38,928 bases of DNA from NCBI GenBank assembly GCA_945915475.1, contig CAMEFI010000027.1, positions 1 through 38,928 on the forward strand, in the 5' to 3' direction. Made by a program: the position numbers and the translations under genes. This DNA is from an uncultured Clostridium sp. Its GTDB lineage: Bacteria > Bacillota > Clostridia > Lachnospirales > Lachnospiraceae. The first letter of the stretch is position 1. Every line of letters starts with the position of its first letter. Shown here piece after piece: positions 15,877-24,837 of this stretch. The notes beneath the pieces were generated by a model that made no database searches, was not told the DNA's origin, and saw nothing but the letters and a program-made list of their open reading frames with translations.

Positions 15877-17274
15877 TTATTCTACAGTGATGAAGTTATA
15901 TCCATCAGATACCTGATCCTTAATGTTCTGGATAGCATCATCAACAGATCCAATTTCACCTGAGTTGTAAGCCTGAGAAGCTGTATCAACGAAACCGTTG
16001 AAAATAGCATCATATGGTGTAGCATACTTCAAAGAGATACCCTGAGCAGCAGCATCAAATGCCTCTAATGGATTCTCTCCACCACACTTCTTAGATGCAC
16101 CCTTGCCTTCACTGATCAATTCCTGAACAGCAGCCTGGTTGTTAACGAAGTCACTTGTGCTCTCGCAGTGAGCCTTTAATACATCCTTATCGCAGCAAAC
16201 TGTCTTTAATACTAATGCAGCTAAAGCTGTATTAGGACAATCTTTACCAACTGAAAGGTATGTACCACCCCAGTGATATGTCTGAGGACCAGTTGTGATA
16301 TTGTAATCCTCTACGTGTGCAGCATCATTTGTTCCGTCCTCGTTGTCTGGTAATAATGACCAGTATAAGAACCATGTAGTACCGAAGTAACAGAATACAT
16401 CACCATCCATACCCTGTGACCAAGCATCAGACCACATTGCAGTCTTGTTAGTATAGTCATTGTCGTATAACTTCTTAGCATACTCAAGGTATGTGTTAAC
16501 CCATGGGTCGATGTTCAACTTGTCATCCTCTACCCAAGGAGATGTCTTAGAATCAGCAAGTGGATACTTGATATCATCTGGACCAGATACCATCTTATAT
16601 CCAGCTTCTTTCATCTTCTCAGCTGTCTCAAAGAACTTATCCCAGTCAGCGATTGCAGCCTGAACAGTATCTCTGTCACCAGCACCTAAAACTTCCTCAG
16701 CGATATCAGTTCTGTAACATACAACACCTGGAGTTGCCTGCCATGAAAGAGCCTTTAAGCTTCCATCATATGTAGCATAATCCAATGTATACTGATACAT
16801 ATCCTTTGTATCATCTCCGCCAATTCCGATATCAGCTAAGTTCAATGTGTAGTCTGACTGTACCCAGTGAAGAGCTACATCATTATCAGCTGCGATAATT
16901 GAAGGATACTTCTCAGCTCCTGTACCTGCCTGAAGCTGTGCATCGATCTGTGTCTGGTACTCAGCGTCTGTTCCGCCTACACCAAGGTTAACATACTCAA
17001 CCTGATCAGCGTACTGTGGATACTTGTCCTGGAAATCCTTTAACAAGCCATCGCCTAACTCTGTGTTCCAAGAGTAAACATAAATCTTCTCACCATCTTC
17101 TGCCGGCATCTCGAAGTCTGCAACTTCCTCTGTTGCTGGAGTAGTATCATCTCCGCCTGCAGCTGCTGTTGTTCCCTCTGTAGTAGTATCATCTGAAGAA
17201 CCACCACATGCAACAAGGGATAATCCCATTGCCATAGCTAATGACAATGCCATTACTTTTTTGAATTTTTTCAC
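15877..17274 (-). CDS. Sugar ABC transporter substrate-binding lipoprotein
   Basis: A 465-residue extracellular solute-binding protein of the CUT1/MalE-like class. The signal peptide ends in a lipobox (SLVACGGS; lipid-modified Cys at 23), followed by a Thr/Ala/Gly-rich linker to about residue 45. The mature part has IYVYSWNTELGDGLLKDFQ and a WGGTYLSVGKDCPN block typical of the fold. The sugar cannot be inferred. The start is GTG, seven bases after AGGAGGG. It is the first gene of the importer and is expected to be the most expressed, with a near-consensus promoter and intercistronic stems behind it. Confidence 0.93.
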   Translation of the reverse strand: MKKFKKVMALSLAMAMGLSLVACGGSSDDTTTEGTTAAAGGDDTTPATEEVADFEMPAEDGEKIYVYSWNTELGDGLLKDFQDKYPQYADQVEYVNLGVGGTDAEYQTQIDAQLQAGTGAEKYPSIIAADNDVALHWVQSDYTLNLADIGIGGDDTKDMYQYTLDYATYDGSLKALSWQATPGVVCYRTDIAEEVLGAGDRDTVQAAIADWDKFFETAEKMKEAGYKMVSGPDDIKYPLADSKTSPWVEDDKLNIDPWVNTYLEYAKKLYDNDYTNKTAMWSDAWSQGMDGDVFCYFGTTWFLYWSLLPDNEDGTNDAAHVEDYNITTGPQTYHWGGTYLSVGKDCPNTALAALVLKTVCCDKDVLKAHCESTSDFVNNQAAVQELISEGKGASKKCGGENPLEAFDAAAQGISLKYATPYDAIFNGFVDTASQAYNSGEIGSVDDAIQNIKDQVSDGYNFITVE

Positions 17275-17305
17275 GAAAAAACCCTCCTTTAAAAATGTGT
17301 GTGTT

Positions 17306-17359
17306 ATTCCGTCTGAATATTATGTACTTGACGGAATATGTTTGAATTTCTCAATTCAA
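17306..17359. promoter_or_regulatory. Two operator-like palindromes downstream of the importer promoter
   Basis: ATTCCGTC (17306-17313) and GACGGAAT (17330-17337) form an exact dyad with a 16-bp spacer. TTGAATT (17342-17348) and AATTCAA (17353-17359) form a second with a 4-bp spacer. Both lie just downstream of the predicted transcription start (about 17362), where a repressor or a leader hairpin could act. Confidence 0.5.
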
Positions 17360-17368
17360 CATAGATAC

Positions 17369-17397
17369 ATTATAGGACACATTAGACAATTTGGCAA
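17369..17397 (-). promoter_or_regulatory. Promoter of the sugar importer operon
   Basis: On the minus strand TTGCCA (17392-17397), a 17-bp spacer and a perfect TATAAT (17369-17374). Confidence 0.75.
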
Positions 17398-17480
17398 GTG
17401 TTTTTTTCGAAATTCTTTATTGTTTTTGTACACATTGTCTTAATATGATGAAATTTTAGTGTTTTAATTATCTAATTTTA

Positions 17481-17518
17481 AAAAAAGTTGTGCAAAATTC
17501 CATAGGAAATCGCACAAC
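17481..17518 (-). terminator. Terminator of the CorC/ABC-F/hydrolase operon
   Basis: On the minus strand GTTGTGC (17512-17518) pairs with GCACAAC (17487-17493), with a partly paired interior, and is followed by a run of T's. Confidence 0.85.
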
Positions 17519-17537
17519 CCTTGTTAAAAACTGTCAA

Positions 17538-18581
17538 TTAGTCTATTTTCTCGACATATTCTTTCATTTTATCTGCCAAATCGATGGGATTATATGTATA
17601 TAATGCTGACGGTCCCGCCATCTCTATACATTCCACATTGTCATATTTACCAAAATAATCCATTCGTTTCTGATTATACAGTGTCTCAAAATCATAGTCC
17701 GGATATGACTCCTGCATCTGTTTCAAATCCGCCTGCGCCGATGCATCCGTAGACAGATATGGCTCCTTGATTGGATTCGAAAAGATTAAAAGCATCGGCA
17801 ATGTACCATATACACTTTCCTGATCAGTTGCCCTTGCATTCTCTCCGATTGCTTTATCCTCCTCATAAGTATCCTTGGAATAACTTGTCTTAGAGATCAG
17901 TGCGTTTCGTACGAGAACCTCTTTGTCCTTATATAAATGATACTGATCGGCAGGATACGCAGAATCAATATGGCGAATGATTCCAATCCGCGCAAACAGA
18001 TATAACATATATCGGAATCCCGCATCTTCTCCTTCATCCGACTCATATTCCTTGGGACTATACATATCTAATCCAATAATTGTTTCTACTTCATCCGGAT
18101 ATGTTGCAGCCCAGTATGTGGCCTCAATTCCACCAGTGGTCTGTGCAAAAAGAATATAAGGGCCTTCTACTCCTGCTTTTGCAACCGCTTCCCGGGTTTC
18201 ATTGGTAATATTATCTATACTTTTATCTTCACAGCCGCCTTCACTATAGCCATTCCCCGGGCGATCAACATATACAAGTCTGTAATCATCTGACAATTCA
18301 TCAAAGAGTGGCCGCATAGAAATGGAATCATCCGTCATATTACTTCCATGTATGAACACAATCGTATGCTCTGCCTCCTCTTTTCCCATAACATACACAT
18401 GCATCTTGTGCCCATCTACTTCTACCATCTGTCCCGGAGGCGTTACGATCAGAGGTGCTTCTTCTTTCAGCTTCTTCTGATTATTAAAATAAATAACCCC
18501 CACTACCGCAACAGTAATAGCAGCAGTGATCAATAACAGGATCAAAAAAATCTTAACTATCTTATGCAAAAATTCTTTCAT
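17538..18581 (-). CDS. Membrane-anchored alpha/beta hydrolase-fold protein, catalytic motif degenerate
   Basis: A 347-residue protein with one N-terminal transmembrane helix (about 10-32) and an outside alpha/beta-hydrolase domain. Fold marks are the oxyanion strand TIVFIHGSN (about 73-81) and VYVDRPGNGYSEG (about 103-115). The nucleophile elbow, normally GxSxG, reads AQTTGG (146-151), with Thr148 in place of Ser. Where a catalytic His is expected near the C-terminus the sequence is EMAGPSALYTYNP, without His. It is therefore likely inactive or mechanistically altered. It is the last gene of an operon with an ABC-F ATPase (20 bp upstream) and a CorC-type protein. Confidence 0.82.
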   Translation of the reverse strand: MKEFLHKIVKIFLILLLITAAITVAVVGVIYFNNQKKLKEEAPLIVTPPGQMVEVDGHKMHVYVMGKEEAEHTIVFIHGSNMTDDSISMRPLFDELSDDYRLVYVDRPGNGYSEGGCEDKSIDNITNETREAVAKAGVEGPYILFAQTTGGIEATYWAATYPDEVETIIGLDMYSPKEYESDEGEDAGFRYMLYLFARIGIIRHIDSAYPADQYHLYKDKEVLVRNALISKTSYSKDTYEEDKAIGENARATDQESVYGTLPMLLIFSNPIKEPYLSTDASAQADLKQMQESYPDYDFETLYNQKRMDYFGKYDNVECIEMAGPSALYTYNPIDLADKMKEYVEKID

Positions 18582-18601
18582 AACTCTATCAGTCCCTATT
18601 T

Positions 18602-20236
18602 CTAATCATTATCATCTGTTGTATCCACATTCATAATCTGACGTTTTCTAGCCAATTCGTCATTTTCTAAATACTCATCGTATGTGGTCATCTTATCAAT
18701 CAGTCCGGTAGCAGTAATCTCCATGATACGATTAGCCGTTGTTTGAATAAACTGATGATCCTGGGATGAAAATAAAACAACACCCGGGAATTTGATCAAG
18801 CCATTATTCAATGCAGTAATCGACTCCATATCCAAATGGTTTGTTGGCTCATCTAATACTAACACATTCGAGCCCATAATCATCATCTTTGAGAGAAGAC
18901 AACGTACCTTTTCCCCTCCGGAGAGTACTTTTACCTTTTTCACACCATCATCTCCGGCAAAAAGCATTCTTCCAAGGAATCCTCTAACATAAGTCGGGTC
19001 TTTTTCTTCTGAAAACTGGGTAAGCCAGTCCACAATTGTAAGATCATTATCAAATTCTTTCGTGTTATCCTTTGGGAAATAGCCCTGTGAAGTGGTAACA
19101 CCCCATTTGTAAGTGCCACTATCCGGCTCTTCCTCTCCTGCAAGAATCTTAAACAACATCGTTGTTGCAAGTGTATTCGGGCCAACAAAAGCCACCTTAT
19201 CTTCACGGCCGATGGTAAAAGAAATATTATCCAGAACCTTTTCACCATCCACCGTCTTACAGAGATTCTCAACCGTTAATACCTCGTTGCCAATCTCGCG
19301 ATTTGGTCGAAAATCAATATATGGATATTTACGGCTGGACGGACGCATCTCATCTAATTCAATCTTCTCCAAGGCACGCTTTCTAGAAGTTGCCTGCTTG
19401 GATTTGGAAGCATTGGCAGAGAATCTTTGAATGAATTCCTGCAATTCCTTAATCTTTTCTTCCTTCTTCTTGTTTGCTTCCTTCATCTGCTTAATCATCA
19501 ACTGGCTGGATTCATACCAGAAATCGTAATTACCTGCGTATAACTGAATCTTGCCATAATCAATATCAGCAATATGTGTACATACTTTGTTAAGAAAATA
19601 ACGGTCATGGGATACAACAATCACTGTATTCTCGAAATTGATCAAAAATTCCTCTAACCAGGCAATTGCATCCAGATCCAAATGGTTTGTAGGCTCATCT
19701 AAAAGCAGCACATCCGGATTCCCAAATAATGCCTGTGCCAATAACACCTTAACCTTCAATGTATCTTCCAGTTCAACCATCTGCTTATAGTGATACTCTG
19801 TACCAACACCCAGACCATTCAATAACGTGGCAGCATCTGATTCTGCTTCCCATCCATTCATCTCTGCAAATTCCGCTTCCAGATCTGCAACTCTCGCTCC
19901 ATCTTCATCCGAGAAATCCGGCTTCGCATATATCTCCTCTTTCTCCTTCATCACTTCATAAAGACGCTTGTTACCCATGATAACGGTATCAAGTACTGTA
20001 TAATCGTTATATTTGAAATGATCCTGTTGCAATACAGAAAGACGCTCTCCTGCATTCATCACAACATCGCCCTTAGTCGTCTCAATCTCACCAGACAGAA
20101 TCTTCAAAAATGTCGACTTACCTGCTCCGTTTGCGCCAATGAGTCCATAGCAATTTCCTTCCGTAAACTTAATGTTAACATCCTCAAACAATGCCTTTTT
20201 GCCAAATCTTAATGTCACGTTATTTGCACTAATCAT
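18602..20236 (-). CDS. ABC-F family ATPase (YkpA/EttA type) with one degenerate ATP site
   Basis: A 544-residue cytoplasmic protein with two ABC domains and a linker (about 235-320), without membrane segments. ABC-F proteins bind the ribosomal E site or act in resistance and translation control. Domain 1 has a normal Walker A (GANGAGKST, 34-42), Walker B (VLLLDE, 176-181) and H-switch (SHDRY). Its signature is VELEDTLKVK rather than LSGGE. Domain 2 has LSGGEKVR (439-446) and Walker B (VLVLDE), but Walker A reads GPNTLATT (352-359), without Lys, and the H-switch is SSQD. It is encoded in the middle of a CorC/ABC-F/hydrolase operon. Confidence 0.9.
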   Translation of the reverse strand: MISANNVTLRFGKKALFEDVNIKFTEGNCYGLIGANGAGKSTFLKILSGEIETTKGDVVMNAGERLSVLQQDHFKYNDYTVLDTVIMGNKRLYEVMKEKEEIYAKPDFSDEDGARVADLEAEFAEMNGWEAESDAATLLNGLGVGTEYHYKQMVELEDTLKVKVLLAQALFGNPDVLLLDEPTNHLDLDAIAWLEEFLINFENTVIVVSHDRYFLNKVCTHIADIDYGKIQLYAGNYDFWYESSQLMIKQMKEANKKKEEKIKELQEFIQRFSANASKSKQATSRKRALEKIELDEMRPSSRKYPYIDFRPNREIGNEVLTVENLCKTVDGEKVLDNISFTIGREDKVAFVGPNTLATTMLFKILAGEEEPDSGTYKWGVTTSQGYFPKDNTKEFDNDLTIVDWLTQFSEEKDPTYVRGFLGRMLFAGDDGVKKVKVLSGGEKVRCLLSKMMIMGSNVLVLDEPTNHLDMESITALNNGLIKFPGVVLFSSQDHQFIQTTANRIMEITATGLIDKMTTYDEYLENDELARKRQIMNVDTTDDND

Positions 20237-20269
20237 GCCTTCAACCTCACTTTATTATTATTTCATCAT

Positions 20270-21547
20270 CTACCCCTGCAGTTCCGAATCAATCGTAACT
20301 GCAATCCGGTCAATTCGGTTCTTCTCCATAGATACCACCTGGAATGTAATTCCATCTTTCTTCACCGTCTCCCCTACACTTGGAAGATGATCTAACAATT
20401 CAATCACATATCCACCTAAGGAATCATAATCCTCTGATTCCAATTCAATTCCGATACTGTCTTCTAAATCATTCAGTTTCATTGCAGCATCAATCTCATA
20501 ATGATTATCAGAAAGCTTTGAAATCATTTTAAGTTCATCCATATCAAATTCATCCCGGATCTCTCCCACAATTTCCTCAATCAGATCTTCAATCGTAATC
20601 AATCCCACTGCTGTTGCATATTCATCCAGCACAATGGCAAGGGACACAAAGCGATTACGCATCTCCGCCATAATGGACGATGTCTTCTGATACTCATATA
20701 CAAAAAACGGTTCTCTCATAATATTTCTCACAGAAAATGCCATCTGTTTCCGGTCTGCCTGATTCTGAAAGAAAAATAAATCCTTCAAATATACAATACC
20801 AATTACCGTATCCTTGTTTTCATCATAAACAGGAAGTCTGGAATAGTGTTCTTCATTAAAAATCTCAAACACTTCTTCAAATGTTGCATCAACCGAAACC
20901 AGTGCCATATCTGCTCTGGGAACCATCACATCCTTTGCTTTAGAATCTCCAAAATCTACCACATTATTAATCATAGACTTCTCTTCTTTTTCAATGACAC
21001 CATCTTCCACACTCACATCTACAATCGTCCGTAATTCTCCTTCTGTCATCTGGTTATTCGCCGCATCCCGATCCACACGCAGAATAAAGAAAATGGCTCC
21101 ACTCAACCTATCCACTAACCAGATAACCGGAGTAAGCAACGTAACTAACGGTGCAATGACATGAATGTAAAGCATCGAAATCTTTTCATTATAAAGGGTA
21201 GCCAGGGATTTCGGTGTAATCTCACCAAAGAGTAAAACAATCAACGTCAACACGCCTGTGGAAACACCAAGGAACTTACTTCCAAGCAAATTCGTAGTTA
21301 CCGTTGTTGTCAGAGCGGATGCAGATATATTCACAATATTATTGCCGATCAATATTGCGCTCAGCATCTTAGCCGGATTCTCAATTAAATTTAACACTTT
21401 CTGTGCATTCCGATTCCCCTCCTCAGCCAGTGCACGCAATCTATGCTTGTTCACCGTGGTAAGCGCTGTCTCCGCAGATGAAAAAAAGGCAGAAAGCAAA
21501 ATCAAAACAACAATTGCTACAATTTGTAAACTCGAGTCGGGTTCCAA
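20270..21547 (-). CDS. CNNM/CorC-type (HlyC/CorC family) membrane protein
   Basis: A 425-residue protein with an N-terminal DUF21/CNNM membrane domain of three to four helices (about 5-150; SAFFSSAETALTTVNKHRLR is diagnostic). A cytoplasmic CBS pair follows (about 205-330: MVPRADMALVSVDATFEEV and RFVSLAIVLDEYATAVGLITIEDL), then a CorC_HlyC domain at the C-terminus (about 345-425). The family is linked to Mg2+ or Co2+ efflux and homeostasis. The start is TTG, eight bases after AGGAGG; the ATG six bases after it is in another frame. It heads the operon with the ABC-F gene (33 bp gap). Confidence 0.9.
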   Translation of the reverse strand: MEPDSSLQIVAIVVLILLSAFFSSAETALTTVNKHRLRALAEEGNRNAQKVLNLIENPAKMLSAILIGNNIVNISASALTTTVTTNLLGSKFLGVSTGVLTLIVLLFGEITPKSLATLYNEKISMLYIHVIAPLVTLLTPVIWLVDRLSGAIFFILRVDRDAANNQMTEGELRTIVDVSVEDGVIEKEEKSMINNVVDFGDSKAKDVMVPRADMALVSVDATFEEVFEIFNEEHYSRLPVYDENKDTVIGIVYLKDLFFFQNQADRKQMAFSVRNIMREPFFVYEYQKTSSIMAEMRNRFVSLAIVLDEYATAVGLITIEDLIEEIVGEIRDEFDMDELKMISKLSDNHYEIDAAMKLNDLEDSIGIELESEDYDSLGGYVIELLDHLPSVGETVKKDGITFQVVSMEKNRIDRIAVTIDSELQG

Positions 21548-21580
21548 ATAATCATCCTCCTAAAACAAAATTTAATTTCA

Positions 21581-21609
21581 ATTTTACTGAATGAAATATC
21601 TCTTGTCAA
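21581..21609 (-). promoter_or_regulatory. Promoter of the CorC/ABC-F/hydrolase operon
   Basis: On the minus strand a perfect TTGACA (21604-21609), a 17-bp spacer and TAAAAT (21581-21586). Confidence 0.75.
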
Positions 21610-21707
21610 GTCATACTATATTTATGTTAGGATTCCACAGATTCCTATCTGTTTCATAATCCCGGCATTTTTAATATATATCTTTTCAAAGGAAAGGAGC
21701 GTACGGC

Positions 21708-21893
21708 ATGAGAAGTTCAAAAAAAGAATATGAAGCCGTAGCAAAACGTTGCAGTTCTTATGCAAAAACAACCACAAGCGACTTATCAAACTCAGTTGGC
21801 TGTGATTGTACAAGTTGCTTAAACTGCGAACATTTTGCCCCTGACGAGCATTGTGTACTAGACTTATATGACGCAATCGCAAAGAATCTCTAG
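21708..21893 (+). CDS. Cys-rich miniprotein, probably metal-binding
   Basis: A 61-residue soluble protein with six cysteines (15, 32, 34, 37, 40, 49) and two histidines (42, 48). The core is CDCTSCLNCEHF followed by DEHC. The CxCx2Cx2C cluster suggests a bound zinc or iron-sulfur centre. It resembles small conserved Lachnospiraceae proteins, but I can name no function. AAAGGAAAGGAG precedes the ATG at the right spacing, and a 15-bp perfect stem follows the stop, so the gene looks real despite its length. It is divergent from the CorC-type gene. Confidence 0.75.
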   Translation: MRSSKKEYEAVAKRCSSYAKTTTSDLSNSVGCDCTSCLNCEHFAPDEHCVLDLYDAIAKNL

Positions 21894-21901
21894 AAACAGA
21901 G

Positions 21902-21949
21902 AGCTGTCATATTAAGAACGACTCAAACTTCTTACTTAATATGACAGCT
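21902..21949. terminator. Hairpin terminator after the Cys-rich miniprotein
   Basis: Arms 21902-21916 and 21935-21949 (15 bp, perfect) around an 18-base loop. The T-tract is poor, but the place is right for both the miniprotein and the convergent lipoprotein gene. Confidence 0.65.
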
Positions 21950-21984
21950 TCATTACATAAAATTCTATAGATCTTCCCCGGAAA

Positions 21985-22998
21985 TCACTGTAAATAATCA
22001 GATACCGAAATTGTATCCCAACGTTTATCATTGCGATAATTCTTATCTGACCCCACATAAGAATCATACAAATCATTCATGATATCTTTTCTTGCATCCT
22101 GAGTCTCGATCTGTTCTTCGTAATCCGCAATTTGTTCAGCATGCTCCTTTGCATCTTTTTGAATAAGTCGAATGACGTAATATCCATATCTGCCCTCAAA
22201 CGCTTCACTTGTTTGCCCTTCAGAAAGCTCATCTACCGCTTTTCTGTAAACGTTGTCTAAATCCTCATATTTTAGGCTTTTCTGCGTTCCCGATGCATAA
22301 GAAGAATATTCTTTCAGGACATCCTCCATGGAAGTTTTTCCCGATACGCTATCTGCAAACTCCTCAGCTCTGATTTTCTGTTCTGCCTTTTCCCCATCAG
22401 CTACTGCTACCACTTCACCATCTTTTCCAGATTTCAGCATGCCATCCTCATCAAATTCCACTGTAGGAAACATAACCTGATAAACCGTTATATAACGTTC
22501 CGGCTCTTTTACATCACCTTGTTCCGCATCCCCGTACTCGCCACCTGTCTTCTGTTCCACATATAATTGGGCTAATTTTTGAAGTTCATAAACATGCTGA
22601 ATATCCTTCTCGTCTAATTGTGCCTCCTTCAACCTTCCGCTTCCATATGCGTTCACCAACGTTTCCGCCTTCTGCTTACACATTTTCAACTGTTCACCGG
22701 AAAGCTTAATTCCTGTACTCTCAGCTTCTTTACTTAATAATACATTTGAAAGAATCTCATCTTCAAATTCCTTCTTATAATGCTCCGAATATGTATCTCC
22801 ATCTTCATACACATCATCCAACTGTCCATCATCCACAATGTTATGGTCCTTTGCATACACAAATCCAAAGGCATCTATATCTTTATCATAAAGCTTTTCT
22901 CCATTTAAAGAGAAAACCCATCTCTTTCCCATTCCACATGCCGTAAGCATTACCATGCACAATAGCATTACCGCACCTGACACAATCCTTTTTCTCAT
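21985..22998 (-). CDS. Foldase-type lipoprotein (SurA/PrsA-like), copy 2
   Basis: A 337-residue lipoprotein with a signal peptide ending in LTACGMG (Cys about 21). A SurA-N-like helical region (about 30-165) and a PpiC-like region (about 165-285: VYQVMFPTVEFDEDG, GQTSEAFEGRYGYYVIRLI) follow. It parallels the lipoprotein at 12428-13540 in layout and in the FPTVE block. Such proteins assist folding of secreted proteins; isomerase activity is uncertain because key parvulin residues are not clear. GAAGGGA precedes the ATG. It is alone between the miniprotein hairpin and ilvC. Confidence 0.8.
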   Translation of the reverse strand: MRKRIVSGAVMLLCMVMLTACGMGKRWVFSLNGEKLYDKDIDAFGFVYAKDHNIVDDGQLDDVYEDGDTYSEHYKKEFEDEILSNVLLSKEAESTGIKLSGEQLKMCKQKAETLVNAYGSGRLKEAQLDEKDIQHVYELQKLAQLYVEQKTGGEYGDAEQGDVKEPERYITVYQVMFPTVEFDEDGMLKSGKDGEVVAVADGEKAEQKIRAEEFADSVSGKTSMEDVLKEYSSYASGTQKSLKYEDLDNVYRKAVDELSEGQTSEAFEGRYGYYVIRLIQKDAKEHAEQIADYEEQIETQDARKDIMNDLYDSYVGSDKNYRNDKRWDTISVSDYLQ

Positions 22999-23050
22999 AA
23001 TCTATCCCTTCAAATCATGCATATCTTCATTCCATATATCGTACAAAATG

Positions 23051-23091
23051 AAAAAGGATGCCGTTCGTGTTCTCCATGAAACAGCATCCTT
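23051..23091 (-). terminator. ilvNC terminator
   Basis: On the minus strand AAGGATGC (23084-23091) pairs with GCATCCTT (23054-23061) and runs into TTTTT. It lies 24 bp after the ilvC stop. Confidence 0.85.
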
Positions 23092-23114
23092 ATTCGTCTT
23101 CATTGAAAACCAGA

Positions 23115-24161
<1,047 letters not shown>

Positions 24162-24179
24162 TTATTTATGTATCACTGA

Positions 24180-24677
24180 TCATTTCAAATCAGCACTACC
24201 TCTTGTTAATCCGGTCAATCCGGTTCTTACGATGGATTCAATCTCAAATCCGTCCAACAATCCGATAAACGCCTCAATCTTATTGGCGTTACCCGTAAGC
24301 TCAATCATCAAAGATTCTATCGACACGTCAACAATCTTCGCACGGAACACATCTGTGATTGCAATAATCTGCTGTTTCTCTTCCCGGTTCGTCTTAACTT
24401 TCACTAAAACCAGCTCTCTGCAAACAGACTGTCCATCCTTAAGTTCCGTAATATCAACGACATCCTCAAGCTTATTCAGCTGTTTAGCAATCTGCTCCAA
24501 TGTCAGATCATCTCCACTTACTGCAACTGTCATACGGGAATACTTAGGATTCTCTGTTACTCCCACAGACAGGCTGTCAATATTATATCCTCTTCTACTA
24601 AATAATCCTGACACACGGCTCAATACACCGGATGTATTGTCAACCAGCAGGGATAAAACCATTTTCTTCAATTTCAC
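24180..24677 (-). CDS. ilvN: Acetolactate synthase small subunit IlvN
   Basis: A 165-residue regulatory subunit of acetohydroxyacid synthase. It has an ACT domain (about 4-78: LSLLVDNTSGVLSRVSGLFSRRG) and a C-terminal domain (about 85-160: ELVLVKV, GNANKIEAFI) that binds valine for feedback inhibition. The start is unclear: GTG at 24677 has GGAG nine bases upstream, and a nearby AGGTGG is too close. It leads the ilvN-ilvC operon; the large subunit must be encoded elsewhere. Confidence 0.92.
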   Translation of the reverse strand: MKLKKMVLSLLVDNTSGVLSRVSGLFSRRGYNIDSLSVGVTENPKYSRMTVAVSGDDLTLEQIAKQLNKLEDVVDITELKDGQSVCRELVLVKVKTNREEKQQIIAITDVFRAKIVDVSIESLMIELTGNANKIEAFIGLLDGFEIESIVRTGLTGLTRGSADLK

Positions 24678-24694
24678 TCCACCTTTCTCCGTAC

Positions 24695-24717
24695 AAGGTG
24701 CAAAATGAACGCACCTT
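24695..24717 (-). promoter_or_regulatory. Hairpin in the ilvN leader
   Basis: AAGGTGC (24695-24701) and GCACCTT (24711-24717) form a 7-bp stem in the roughly 50-base leader, just upstream of the ilvN ribosome site. It could modulate translation. The leader is too short for a T-box. Confidence 0.4.
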
Positions 24718-24732
24718 CACACAACTATGAGT

Positions 24733-24761
24733 ATTGTAGCAACTATTCCAATACATGTCAA
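24733..24761 (-). promoter_or_regulatory. ilvNC promoter
   Basis: On the minus strand a perfect TTGACA (24756-24761), a 17-bp spacer and TACAAT (24733-24738). Confidence 0.75.
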
Positions 24762-24837
24762 ACATTTTCACTGTAATTTCATGTATCAAAATTGTACATA
24801 AATTTTTTTCATCTTATTCATGCATTTTATTCACACA

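Noticed and set aside
24232-24708. 158-codon plus-strand open frame
   Set aside because: Antisense to ilvN; Ser/Thr-rich composition typical of a reverse-strand shadow.
24678-24837. T-box or SAM/cobalamin riboswitch upstream of ilvN or metH
   Set aside because: Both leaders are too short (about 50 and 30 bases from the predicted starts) and no consensus elements were seen.
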